Source of the DNA: JANLUX01 sp031366005
Lineage (GTDB): Bacteria > Bacteroidota > Bacteroidia > AKYH767-A > OLB10
Direction of reading: 5' to 3'
NCBI GenBank assembly: GCA_031366005.1
Contig: JANLZB010000055.1
Coordinates: 34,369 to 98,368, forward strand
Length of the DNA: 64,000 nt
Under the pieces are notes generated by a model that searched no databases, was not told the DNA's origin, and saw only the letters and a program-made list of their open reading frames with translations. The position numbers and the translations under genes are program-made. Of this stretch, positions 1-8,315 are shown in pieces (within the stretch, counting starts at the first letter, position 1; every line of letters starts with the position of its first letter).

Positions 1-74
1 AAACTGTGTGGATAGTATTAAACAAAATAAAATTATCCTCCATCTTAATCCGGACAAGCCGGAGCCAAAAAATG

Positions 75-270
75 GACGCAGATTAACAGATGTGAACAGA
101 TTTGTTTGAAGGCTAATCAGATTAATACGCTTACGATTTGAATGTTCCGCTTTAAATTTAAGTGTCATACCTTAAAACAAATGTCTATTTATTTACAAGG
201 ATTATGGCAATCATGCCGCAGGCATTAATCTGTTCTAATATTAATCTGTTCCCATCTGTTAATCTGCGTC
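75..270. repeat. Long-range inverted repeat (dispersed palindrome family)
   Basis: GACGCAGATTAACAGATG at 75-92 is perfectly complementary to 253-270. The match continues for about ten more bases with one mismatch (to about 102 and from about 243). The interior carries further ATTAATCTGTT pieces. It resembles the other GAACGCGGATGA-type palindromes in this window and is probably a dispersed intergenic repeat. Confidence 0.75.
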
Positions 271-382
271 TTCGTTTTATCACTCTTCAAATTAAACGAA
301 AAATAGTTTCATATATCTTATGCCTCAGCTAAATCTTTCATCAGGTTGTTAATGAGAAATAACTCATTTGAATTTTAATTAA

Positions 383-490
383 CCTTAGTAGAAAACTGAA
401 GCAGTAATTTTTATCTTATTCCTATTTATCCTTGAATCAAAATAAGGTAATAAGGTTTTAATGTGATTGTATTTATTTTTTCTACTAAGG
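383..490. repeat. 108-bp segment with 13-bp perfect terminal inverted repeats
   Basis: CCTTAGTAGAAAA at 383-395 is the exact reverse complement of 478-490. The interior is AT-rich and holds no frame. It could be a tiny non-autonomous element or a hairpin upstream of the GlmU-like gene. I see no clear target-site duplication. Confidence 0.5.
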
Positions 491-587
491 GTAAATGATC
501 ACTCAATAAGTTAAATAAATTTCATACGGCCAGTGATGAATGACACAATTGTTTTTAACTCTTACTTTCGCGATAGAAATTAAACCT

Positions 588-1766
588 ATGAATCTTATTC
601 TTTTTGACGATGCAAGGCGCGAACATATACTCCCCTTTACTTTCACACGTGCATGCTGCGACCTGCGTGTGGGCATTTCTACCATCAGAGAAAAATGGGA
701 GCAGTTACTTAGCATCGCTTCTTCCACCTTAACGATAGATTACCTCAGCAAAAAGTTTCCGTTAAAAACTGCAGCTGATAATTTATTTATCAATGGACGA
801 TTGCTTCCCGACAAGGAATTGATTAAAGCAATTAATACTCTGCAACCACGCCAGCAATTAATTAAAGATAACGTAATGCTGGCTGCACGGATGGGTGAAG
901 ACAACACTGATTACTTAACTGCTTTTGATCAGCTTGCCAGAATTAATTACGATGGAAACGCAACGCTAGTAAATAACACCTGGGATATTTTTAAATTAAA
1001 TGATGCAGCCATCCGGAGCGATTTTGCACGAATGACACACGGAAAAATATCTGCCTCCATTGATGCAAGCAACCGCTTAATGGAACCCGGAAATATTTTT
1101 ATTGAAGCAGGAGCAAAGGTGATGTGTGCTGTTTTAAATGCATCCACCGGACCCATTTACATAGGTAAAGATGCAGAGGTGATGGAAGGTTGCATGATAC
1201 GCGGGCCTTTTGCGCTGGGCGAACAGGCAGTGTTGAAGATGGGCGCTAAAATATATGGAGCCACCACCATTGGTAACGGATGCAAGGTAGGTGGGGAGGT
1301 GAGCAACTCGGTGATGTATGCTAACTCCAACAAAGCACACGATGGTTTTTTGGGCAACAGCGTGATAGGCGAGTGGTGCAATTTAGGTGCTGATACCAAC
1401 AACTCTAATTTGAAAAACAACTATTCAGAAGTAAAGGCGTGGAGCTATGCTGACAATGATTACGTGAACACCGGTTTGCAGTTTTGCGGACTGATGATGG
1501 GCGACCACAGCAAGTGCGGCATCAATACCATGTTTAACACCGGAACCGTGGTGGGCGTTTGCGCCAATATTTTTGGAACTGGTTTTCCAAAAAAGTTTAT
1601 TCCTTCTTTTTACTGGGGCAGTGCCGAAGAAAGCGAAATGTTTTTAATTGATAAAGCCATTGATTTAGCACGCAGAGTTTATGAACGCAGGGGAAAAACA
1701 TTTGATGCAGATGATAAAGCTTTGCTGGAGCATTTGTTTATGATGCAGCTGAAGCCGGGGGTGTGA
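588..1766 (+). CDS. GlmU-like putative sugar nucleotidyltransferase
   Basis: The protein has about 392 residues and belongs to a Bacteroidota family related to GlmU, with an N-terminal nucleotidyltransferase-like part and a C-terminal left-handed beta-helix acyltransferase part. The start at 588 gives MNLILFDD...LPFTFTRACCDLRVGI, the usual family N terminus; the upstream ATG at 540 adds 16 unrelated residues. The hexapeptide region occupies roughly residues 180-330 (GPIYIGKDAEVMEG, then GAKIYGATTIGNGCK and GEWCNLGADTNNSNLKNNYS). The canonical G-x-G-T-R-M pyrophosphorylase loop is not evident, so the substrate is uncertain. It probably works in nucleotide-sugar or cell-envelope metabolism. It stands alone. 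Confidence 0.8.
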   Translation: MNLILFDDARREHILPFTFTRACCDLRVGISTIREKWEQLLSIASSTLTIDYLSKKFPLKTAADNLFINGRLLPDKELIKAINTLQPRQQLIKDNVMLAARMGEDNTDYLTAFDQLARINYDGNATLVNNTWDIFKLNDAAIRSDFARMTHGKISASIDASNRLMEPGNIFIEAGAKVMCAVLNASTGPIYIGKDAEVMEGCMIRGPFALGEQAVLKMGAKIYGATTIGNGCKVGGEVSNSVMYANSNKAHDGFLGNSVIGEWCNLGADTNNSNLKNNYSEVKAWSYADNDYVNTGLQFCGLMMGDHSKCGINTMFNTGTVVGVCANIFGTGFPKKFIPSFYWGSAEESEMFLIDKAIDLARRVYERRGKTFDADDKALLEHLFMMQLKPGV

Positions 1767-1834
1767 AATGTAATACTAAAGCCATCCAAAGTGACTAGGA
1801 ATTATTTGTATGTTTGTTGTAAACAAAACCAACA

Positions 1835-3058
1835 ATGAAAAAAATTATCACTTTACTAGTTCTATTTATATCAGTAAATGTAAAAGCGGATAGCTGGGTG
1901 CAAATGGCGAGTTTTCCGGGGTTGGGATTAGATAATCCATTTTCATTTTCTATTGGGAATAAAGGCTATGTTGGTTGTGGAAGAAGTTCTGCCCAAGTTG
2001 TTCAAAATAGTTTTTGGGAATTTGATCCTTCAATAAATGCCTGGACACAGAAAGCAAATTTTGGAGGTGTAGCAAGATTTCAAGCTAGTGCTTTTTCTAT
2101 AGGTAATAAAGGATATGCAGGGTTGGGATACCCTTTCCCAACATCACTTTCGGCACAAGATTTCTGGGAATATGATCCGAATAATAATTTATGGACGCAA
2201 AAAGCAAATTTTGGAGGAGGTAACAGGTTGCAGGCAGTTGGCTTTTCAATTGGTAATATGGGTTATTTTGGTACTGGTTATAATTGGTCCACAATATTTA
2301 ATGATTTGTGGCAATATAATCCCACAACTGATACATGGGTACAAAAAACAAGCTTGCCTGGGCTTGCTAGAAAAAATTCAAGTTCCTTTGTAATTGGGAA
2401 TAATGGATATATAGTAGCTGGAGTTAATGGTAGTGGCTATTTAAATGAATTATGGGAGTATAATAGTATTTCTGATAGTTGGTTTCAGAAAGCCAATTTT
2501 CCTTCCACGACACGGATTGATGGGTCTGCGTTTTCAATTTGTGATAAAGGCTATTTTGGGCTAGGAGAAACTTCGTCATCACCTCCACTTTATCTAAAAG
2601 ATTTCTGGGAATATAATAGTGTTTCTAATTCATGGATTCAAAAAGCTATTTTTCCAGGTGTGAAACGAAACGAGAGCGCCCATTTTTCAATTGGATATAA
2701 AGGTTATGTAGGGTTGGGTCAGGGGAATGGCTTGCCTTTTTACAATGACTTCTACGAATACACTCCAGATAGTGCATGTGGGATACCGACTATTATTTCA
2801 GATTTAGAATCTTCAGATTTAAATTTTACCATTTATCCGAACCCCGCAAGGGAAGAGTTTACAGTTTACGGTTTACAATTTCAAACCTACAAGCTAAAAG
2901 TTTTTGATTCCAATGGAAAAGTTGTTTTAACAAAACCGGTAGCAATCAACAACAATCAACTCTCAATCATCAACTGTAACCTGCTCCCCACCGGAATTTA
3001 TTTTGTGCAGGTGAGTGATGGGGAGAATAAGGTGGTGAAGAAATTATCAATACTGTAG
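1835..3058 (+). CDS. Secreted kelch-repeat protein with T9SS sorting domain
   Basis: The protein has 407 residues. A signal peptide (MKKIITLLVLFISVNVKA) is followed by six kelch-like blades recognisable from W-x-Q-K-A-x-F-P/G-G and GNKGYVGxG motifs, each with a FWEYDP-type strand. The last 80 residues form a T9SS type A sorting domain (FTIYPNPAREEF, then GIYFVQVSDGENKVVKKLSIL). It is expected to be exported and either anchored to the cell surface or released. The ligand is unknown. The coding sequence of the sorting domain contains a 20-base GTTTAC-rich segment (2857-2876) identical to an intergenic repeat near 32.4 kb. Confidence 0.85.
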   Translation: MKKIITLLVLFISVNVKADSWVQMASFPGLGLDNPFSFSIGNKGYVGCGRSSAQVVQNSFWEFDPSINAWTQKANFGGVARFQASAFSIGNKGYAGLGYPFPTSLSAQDFWEYDPNNNLWTQKANFGGGNRLQAVGFSIGNMGYFGTGYNWSTIFNDLWQYNPTTDTWVQKTSLPGLARKNSSSFVIGNNGYIVAGVNGSGYLNELWEYNSISDSWFQKANFPSTTRIDGSAFSICDKGYFGLGETSSSPPLYLKDFWEYNSVSNSWIQKAIFPGVKRNESAHFSIGYKGYVGLGQGNGLPFYNDFYEYTPDSACGIPTIISDLESSDLNFTIYPNPAREEFTVYGLQFQTYKLKVFDSNGKVVLTKPVAINNNQLSIINCNLLPTGIYFVQVSDGENKVVKKLSIL

Positions 3059-3080
3059 GGGTTGAATATTTTCAACCCCT
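3057..3080 (+). other. Perfect 10-bp hairpin overlapping a stop codon
   Basis: AGGGGTTGAA, loop TATT, TTCAACCCCT. It begins in the TAG of the kelch gene and is not followed by a T-run, so it may stabilise the 3' end or be a weak terminator. A near copy of its 3' half plus flank (3068-3094) is repeated at 3110-3136 with two changes. Confidence 0.6.
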
Positions 3081-3260
3081 GCATAAATATTTACCTTACC
3101 GGACAAATTATTTTCAACACCTACATAAATATTTACAATTATAATTAACCACATTTAAAATAATCAACGCCTGCGGCAACTTAATTATGTTTGCCGCTGG
3201 AAAAAATTAAACTTACCATAAGGAACAAATAACATAACGTAAACATAAACCATACACAAA

Positions 3261-3800
3261 ATGAAAATCGTAAAAAGAATTTTAATTGGCTTAACAGTAG
3301 TGATTGCTGTGCTGTTATTAATGGCACTGTTTGTTAAAAAGGAATATGCCGTTGAACGGGAAATCACCATCAATAAACCGGTAGCTGAAGTGTTTAATTA
3401 CATTAAGCATATCAGGAACCAGGATAATTACAGCACCTGGAACAGGAAAGATCCTAACATGAAAAAAGAATACCGGGGCACGGATGGCACTGTGGGTTTT
3501 GTGGCGGCATGGGACAGTAAAAATGATGAAGTGGGCAAGGGCGAGCAGGAAATCAAGAACATAAATGAAGGCGAGCGCATGGATATGGAACTGCGTTTCT
3601 ATAAACCTTTTAAAGCCACTGATAATGCTTACATGACTACTGAAGCAGTTGGTGAAAACCGTACGAAAGTGAAATGGGGTTTTAATGGCAAAATGCCCTA
3701 CCCGATGAATCTGATGCTTGTGTTTATGAATATGGATAAGATGTTAGGCACTGAAATGCAAACGGGGTTAAACGATCTGAAGGCATTGCTTGAGAAATAA
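3261..3800 (+). CDS. Membrane-anchored SRPBCC (START-like) protein
   Basis: The protein has 179 residues. An N-terminal membrane segment (IGLTVVIAVLLLMALF, residues about 9-24) precedes a START/Bet v1-like polyketide cyclase fold. The typical opening strand YAVEREITINKPVAEVFNYI and the WNRKDPNMK and WGFNGKMPYPMNLM segments support SRPBCC membership. Such proteins bind hydrophobic ligands, but the ligand cannot be read from the sequence. The gene is preceded by about 200 bp of non-coding sequence and lies 120 bp upstream of the MscS gene, so co-transcription is possible. Confidence 0.85.
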   Translation: MKIVKRILIGLTVVIAVLLLMALFVKKEYAVEREITINKPVAEVFNYIKHIRNQDNYSTWNRKDPNMKKEYRGTDGTVGFVAAWDSKNDEVGKGEQEIKNINEGERMDMELRFYKPFKATDNAYMTTEAVGENRTKVKWGFNGKMPYPMNLMLVFMNMDKMLGTEMQTGLNDLKALLEK

Positions 3801-3920
3801 TTTTCAGGGGTTTATTTACGGTGGCGCATGAGGCGTTGACTGTTGTTTTGTTACACATTGCAACCGCCATCATCGGGATTTAATTTTTCTTTGCATTAAT
3901 AATTTATAATTTTTTAAGTG

Positions 3921-5015
3921 ATGGGAAACAACTGGCTGCAGTTTACTTTTTTAGAAAACACCATTGAATCTATTCTGTATGCTATCGCTATTATTTTAAC
4001 CGGACTTATTTTTCAGCGTTTCATATCGCGCAAGCTTTCGCAGCTCATCTTTAAAATTTTTAAGAAATATTCTTTTGGCGTAAGCGGTGAAAAATTTGTA
4101 CAGTTACTAATTAAACCGTTCAGTGTTTTTGTTTTTCTCATCACCATTTATATTGCATTTCTGCAACTGCATTATCCTGAAAGCTGGCACCTTGTTTCTG
4201 AAAACAAAGCGGGTTTAAAGATGACGGTGTGGAAATTATTTAAGCTTTCCATCATTTTTTCATTGACATGGATCGTGCTGCGGTTAGTTGATTATTTCAG
4301 TCTTGTTATGTTACACCGTGCATCCGTTACTGAATCAAAGTCTGATGATCAGCTGGTGCCATTCTTAAAAGAATCATTAAAGATCCTCATCATCATTTTC
4401 ACTATTTTTTTTATCCTCGGCAGCATTTTTAAAATCAATGTGGCATCACTCATTGCCGGTTTGGGTATTGGAGGTCTTGCATTTGCATTGGCTGCAAAGG
4501 ATACGCTTGAAAATCTTTTAGGTTCATTCACCATTTTTCTGGATAAGCCATTTGTTGTTGGCGACACAGTAAAGGTGGGCAACGTAGAAGGCAAGGTGGA
4601 GAAGATAGGATTCCGCAGCACGCAGATACGAAGTGTTGAAAAATCGCTGGTAACCGTTCCCAATAAAAAGATGACCGAAGCCGAGCTGGATAACCTCAGC
4701 GAGAAATCAATGACACGCGCGGTTTTTCCTTTGGGCATACACTACACCACTCCTTTGGATGTGCTTCAGGATTTTATGGAAGAGCTGAGGAAATATTTAA
4801 GTACCAATGAAAAGTTAAGGACTGATCCGGTGGTTCGTATCAATCGCATTCAGGAGAACACCATAGAACTGCTGGTTTTATTTTTCGTGATGACCAACGA
4901 GTGGGAAATTTATATAAAGGTGAGGGAAGAGATTTTACTTAACATCTTAAAGATAGCACAGGATAAACAAATTCAATTTGCATATCCGGCAAGGGAGATA
5001 AATTATAGGCAATAA
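3921..5015 (+). CDS. MscS-family mechanosensitive ion channel
   Basis: The protein has 364 residues. Several hydrophobic helices lead into the conserved MscS pore and beta domain: GLGIGGLAFALAAKDTLENL, FLDKPFVVGDTVKVGNVEG, KIGFRSTQIR and VTVPNKKM. This is the inner-membrane channel family that opens under membrane tension and releases solutes on hypo-osmotic shock. The ATG at 3921 is preceded directly by a GTG at 3918; either codon could start the protein and they differ by one residue. Confidence 0.92.
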   Translation: MGNNWLQFTFLENTIESILYAIAIILTGLIFQRFISRKLSQLIFKIFKKYSFGVSGEKFVQLLIKPFSVFVFLITIYIAFLQLHYPESWHLVSENKAGLKMTVWKLFKLSIIFSLTWIVLRLVDYFSLVMLHRASVTESKSDDQLVPFLKESLKILIIIFTIFFILGSIFKINVASLIAGLGIGGLAFALAAKDTLENLLGSFTIFLDKPFVVGDTVKVGNVEGKVEKIGFRSTQIRSVEKSLVTVPNKKMTEAELDNLSEKSMTRAVFPLGIHYTTPLDVLQDFMEELRKYLSTNEKLRTDPVVRINRIQENTIELLVLFFVMTNEWEIYIKVREEILLNILKIAQDKQIQFAYPAREINYRQ

Positions 5016-5037
5016 TTTTTTTTGATGGTTTTTAGGT

Positions 5038-5409
5038 TTACTTTTTAAAGATGAAATAAACTGCAAGAATCAGGAAACCAAATCCAATAAGATGATTGAT
5101 CTTGAAAGTTTCGTTTTTGAAAACAAGAAGTGTGAAAAGCGTAAAGACCATTAATGTAATTACTTCTTGAATAACTTTTAGTTGCCAGATATTAAATGGA
5201 CCTCCGTTTTCAACAAACCCAATTCTGTTTGCAGGAACCTGGAATGCATATTCAAAAAGTGCAATTCCCCAACTGATTAAGATGATGCTCATTAAACCTA
5301 AATTATTGAATCCGTTAATCTGTTTAAATTTCAGATGACCATACCAGGCAAAAGTCATGAAGGTGTTGGAGATGATTAAAAGTAGAATGGTGTAAATTGT
5401 TTTTCTCAT
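5038..5409 (-). CDS. DUF486 family small membrane protein (DMT-like)
   Basis: The protein has 123 residues and four predicted membrane helices. The N terminus (TILLLIISNTFMTFAWYGHL) and the FEYAFQVPANRIG and FNIWQLKVIQEVITL motifs are hallmarks of DUF486, a half-size relative of drug/metabolite transporters whose substrate is unknown. It lies downstream of the TPM genes on the same strand, separated by a 10-bp hairpin. Confidence 0.9.
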   Translation of the reverse strand: MRKTIYTILLLIISNTFMTFAWYGHLKFKQINGFNNLGLMSIILISWGIALFEYAFQVPANRIGFVENGGPFNIWQLKVIQEVITLMVFTLFTLLVFKNETFKINHLIGFGFLILAVYFIFKK

Positions 5410-5418
5410 TATTTATTT

Positions 5419-5451
5419 TTATGGAGAAGCTAAATTAAATTTTCTCCATAA
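5419..5451 (-). other. Intercistronic hairpin
   Basis: TTATGGAGAA and TTCTCCATAA form a perfect 10-bp stem around a 13-base AT-rich loop, between the TPM gene end and the DUF486 start. There is no clean T-run in the direction of transcription, so attenuation or mRNA processing is as likely as termination. Confidence 0.55.
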
Positions 5452-5472
5452 TAATAACCGTAATCTTAAAAA

Positions 5473-6354
5473 TTACCAGCTTCCGCCAGCTCCGCCACCA
5501 CCAAAGCTTCCACCACCGAATCCACCGAATCCTCCACCTCCGCCACTGCCTCCTCCGAAACCGCCAAACCCTCCTCCGCCCGAAGTGAAACTGCCCCAGC
5601 TTCCACTTTGGCGTCCGCGCGCTGCGCTTAACAATCCCCATGCAGCCCAAAAGGGAATGCTGTTTAATGCAGAGTAACGGCTTACAGACCTAATGCGGCT
5701 GAAAAACATAAATGCGAAGATAGCTGCCATTATCAAAAGCGCGCGGATGGGCAGGCCTCCTCCTTTTCTCTTTGCGGGAGCCGTGGGTTGATAATCACCG
5801 CGTGCCAGATTAATGATCTGGGTAGTACCAGCGTCTATACCCTCATAATATTGTTGTTGTTTAAAAAATGGTTTGATGTCTTCTTCAATGATTCTTTTGC
5901 AATAAGCATCGGGCATGGCTCCTTCCAATCCGTAACCGGGAGCGATAAACATTTTATGCTCGTTCATGGAGATCAATAAAAGCACTCCATTGTTTTTTCC
6001 TTTCTGCCCAATGCCCCATTGTTCAGCCAACTTAAATGAATAGTCGCTAAGCGGATATCCATCCAGCGTTGACATGATTACAACTGCAATCTGTACCGAA
6101 GAGCTATCATTGAAAGCAACGAGCTTATTTTCCAGTGCCGATAATTCTGACTCACTTAATGTGTTAGTGAAATCTGTTACCAAGCGTGGAGGATTGGGTC
6201 GCGGTGGTATTTCCTGTGCAAAGAGATTTATTACAGAGCAAGTAAAGATTAGAAACGAAGCAAACAGCTTAAAGATGTTGACTTTGTTGAAAGTGTTTTT
6301 GGTGCCGATGCTCTTAACGGAGGAAGCAGTGGAGAAGGATTTAAGCATCTTCAT
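5473..6354 (-). CDS. TPM-domain (YgcG-like) membrane protein with Gly-rich tail
   Basis: The protein has 293 residues. After a long N-terminal lead and a signal or anchor helix comes RPNPPRLVTDFTNTLSESEL, the typical opening of the TPM domain, ending around residue 190 with YYEGIDAGTTQII. A membrane helix (about 207-225) and a Gly/Phe/Ser-rich tail ending in GGGGAGGSW follow. It overlaps the upstream TPM gene by an ATGA, so translation is coupled. Relatives have been linked to photosystem repair in plants, but the bacterial role is unclear. The LemA-TPM-TPM order is common in Bacteroidota. Confidence 0.9.
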   Translation of the reverse strand: MKMLKSFSTASSVKSIGTKNTFNKVNIFKLFASFLIFTCSVINLFAQEIPPRPNPPRLVTDFTNTLSESELSALENKLVAFNDSSSVQIAVVIMSTLDGYPLSDYSFKLAEQWGIGQKGKNNGVLLLISMNEHKMFIAPGYGLEGAMPDAYCKRIIEEDIKPFFKQQQYYEGIDAGTTQIINLARGDYQPTAPAKRKGGGLPIRALLIMAAIFAFMFFSRIRSVSRYSALNSIPFWAAWGLLSAARGRQSGSWGSFTSGGGGFGGFGGGSGGGGGFGGFGGGSFGGGGAGGSW

Positions 6355-6791
6355 TTTCCGAATTCTATATCGTCAGATAATTCATTGCGGTCAGCATCAG
6401 TACGTGGAAAGTATTGCTGAAGTGCCTGTCCTGCTTCCGTAATTCCCTGGATCAATCCATCAGTAAAACGCGAATGTTTAAAATGCGCTGCCATGTTTTC
6501 TTTTATCTTGTTCCAGAAATCATCTCCCACTTTAGCATGTATTCCTGTATCACCAATGATGGCAAATTTTTTATCCTCTAAAGCAAGATAAATTAACACA
6601 CCATTTCTTTCAGACGTTTTATGCATCATCATTTCAGCAAAAACAAATGCAGCACGGTCTAACACATCCGTTTTACATTTGTCTTCAATAAAAACCCGCA
6701 CCTCGCCTGAAGTAAGCATCTCTGCATCATGCACAGCCTGTTTAATTCTCCCGCGTTGTTCGGTTGAGAAATAATCAATGGCTTTCATCAA
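6351..6791 (-). CDS. Short cytosolic TPM-domain protein
   Basis: The protein has 146 residues, a stand-alone TPM domain without signal peptide or membrane helix. It shows the domain core TSGEVRVFIEDKC, ERNGVLIYLALEDKKFAIIGDTGI and FTDGLIQGITEAG. It is the middle gene of LemA-TPM-TPM and overlaps the next gene by four bases. Two neighbouring ATG codons (6791 and 6788) could both serve as the start. Confidence 0.88.
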   Translation of the reverse strand: MMKAIDYFSTEQRGRIKQAVHDAEMLTSGEVRVFIEDKCKTDVLDRAAFVFAEMMMHKTSERNGVLIYLALEDKKFAIIGDTGIHAKVGDDFWNKIKENMAAHFKHSRFTDGLIQGITEAGQALQQYFPRTDADRNELSDDIEFGK

Positions 6792-6817
6792 TGAGCTTTA
6801 TATGTTGAATAAGAAAA

Positions 6818-7408
6818 TCAGAACTGAACTTTAGGAGCATGCTCCGCCCCTTTGTCGGATGCGAAATAAGGCTTGGGATGAAAACCAAACATACCTGCAA
6901 CCATGCTTTGCGGAAAGCTACGTATGTAAGTGTTAAAGTCGCGTGCCACATCATTGAATTTGCCCCGCTCCACCGCAATACGGTTTTCAGTTCCTTCCAG
7001 TTGCGCCTGTAATTCCAGGAAGTTTTGATTCGCTTTTAGCTGTGGATACTGCTCAGCCACAACCATTAAACGGCCCAGGGCAGAACTCAGTTCTCCCTGT
7101 GATGCCTGGAATTTAGCTAAAGCTTCAGGAGTTAAATTTTTAGGATCCACTTTAATTTGTGTAGCACTGGCACGTGCCTCTATCACTTTGGTTAATGTGG
7201 TTTGTTCAAAATCAGCAGCACCTTTCACTGTTGCAACAAGGTTAGGAATAAGATCCAGCCTTCGCTGATAAACGTTTTCTACCTGGCTCCATGCTGAACT
7301 TACTGCTTCATCTTTTGAAACCATGTTGTTATACGATCCGGCAAACAACCGGTAAATGATAAATATGATTACTACAACTATAATAATTGTTATCCAGGAT
7401 TTTTTCAT
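6818..7408 (-). CDS. LemA family protein
   Basis: The protein has 196 residues, with an N-terminal membrane helix (about residues 5-24) followed by a helical LemA domain: YNNMVSKDEAVSSAWSQVENVYQRR, LIPNLVATVKG, and LKANQNFLELQAQLEGTENRIAVERGKFN, each in its usual order. The C-terminal FNTYIRSFP...FGFHPKPYF motif is also typical. It is the first gene of the LemA-TPM-TPM unit, with a TAAATTTG promoter-like box just upstream. The biochemical role is not established. Confidence 0.93.
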   Translation of the reverse strand: MKKSWITIIIVVVIIFIIYRLFAGSYNNMVSKDEAVSSAWSQVENVYQRRLDLIPNLVATVKGAADFEQTTLTKVIEARASATQIKVDPKNLTPEALAKFQASQGELSSALGRLMVVAEQYPQLKANQNFLELQAQLEGTENRIAVERGKFNDVARDFNTYIRSFPQSMVAGMFGFHPKPYFASDKGAEHAPKVQF

Positions 7409-7434
7409 GTTTATATAAAGTTTTTAAGCGAGAG

Positions 7435-7442
7435 CAAATTTA
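7435..7442 (-). promoter_or_regulatory. Putative Bacteroidota -7 box for lemA unit
   Basis: On the minus strand it reads TAAATTTG, matching TAnnTTTG, about 27 bp upstream of the LemA start. The -33 element is only weakly matched by TTTAATCC. Confidence 0.4.
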
Positions 7443-7600
7443 TTTAAATAAAGGATTAAAGTGTTGAGATATTGAAGGATGTTAAATTGTTGAATTGTTA
7501 AATTGTTGAGGCTTCAAAGTGTGTATAAGTTTAATATATATAGTACTTCAATACTCCAACACCTCAACACAACACCTCAACACTCTAACACCCCAACACT

Positions 7601-8266
7601 TTATAGCAGACGAAAAGCAAGGTAAGATATTTTAAATCCTTTATCAGTAAATATTTTTTCATAAGTAGTTTTGATGCTGAGATCGAAGCCCACTTCAGGA
7701 TGCGCGTATAAATCTGTAGTCTGATGAATAAACTCACCGCGAATATTTTTTAACATACTCAGGGTGTAATCAAATAAAAAAGTGCTGTCAGTTTTAAGGT
7801 GGAGTGTGCCACCGGGTTTTAAAAATTGTTGGTAGATATTTAAGAACTTTGGATTTGTTAAACGTCTTTCTTCCCTTGCATCGGTAGGTTGAGGATCAGG
7901 AAAGGTAAGCCATATCTCATCTATTTCTTGTGGAGCAAAAAAATAAGGAATCAATTGAATGTTGGTTCTCAGAAAAGCCACATGCAGCATATTTTCTTCA
8001 TTGGCGGTTTTAGCTCCGCGCCATAATCGTGCTCCTTTTATATCCACACCGATATAATTTTTATCAGGGTAACGTTCTGCTAACCCAACAGTATATTCAC
8101 CTCTGCCGCATCCTAACTCCACTATTAAAGGAGCATCTCTTTTAAAAACATCTTTGTTCCAGTTTCCTTTTAAATCAGGCACATGATCCAGCTTGCTGTA
8201 TGGATATTGAAATACGCGTTGCATGGTTTCCAGCTCCGCAAAGCGTTGTAGTTTTCTTTTTGTCAA
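7601..8266 (-). CDS. trmB: tRNA (guanine-N7-)-methyltransferase TrmB
   Basis: The protein has 221 residues and makes m7G46 in tRNA from S-adenosylmethionine. The SAM-binding motif ELGCGRGEYTVGLA lies near residue 52, and the family motifs DIKGARLWRGAK, IWLTFPDPQP and LKTDSTFLFDYT follow. I chose a TTG start at 8266 because it gives TKRKLQRFAEL, the usual beginning of Bacteroidota TrmB. Longer frames reach into the divergent gene, and the next ATG would cut off a conserved segment. The start is 49 bp from the GTG of the divergent glycosyltransferase. Confidence 0.9.
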   Translation of the reverse strand: MTKRKLQRFAELETMQRVFQYPYSKLDHVPDLKGNWNKDVFKRDAPLIVELGCGRGEYTVGLAERYPDKNYIGVDIKGARLWRGAKTANEENMLHVAFLRTNIQLIPYFFAPQEIDEIWLTFPDPQPTDAREERRLTNPKFLNIYQQFLKPGGTLHLKTDSTFLFDYTLSMLKNIRGEFIHQTTDLYAHPEVGFDLSIKTTYEKIFTDKGFKISYLAFRLL

Positions 8267-8315
8267 AGGGAATTTTTTTGTGGGATGCGAAAATACATAG
8301 AGTATTTTTGTTCCC

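Larger units (their letters stand above)
1..587. other. Gene-free leader region with inverted repeats
   Basis: No convincing gene is seen here on either strand. The stretch is AT-rich and contains two inverted-repeat structures listed separately (75-270 and 383-490). It also has a small TCCGG/CCGGA hairpin near 49-63. The only long plus-strand frame begins at 540, but its family start is at 588. Confidence 0.6.

Noticed and set aside
4349..4738. Minus-strand frame of 129 codons within the MscS gene
   Set aside because: It is antisense to a strongly conserved channel domain and has no recognisable features.
5435..5650. Arg/Trp-rich minus-strand frame over the TPM gene tail
   Set aside because: It is the shifted reading of the glycine-rich tail codons.
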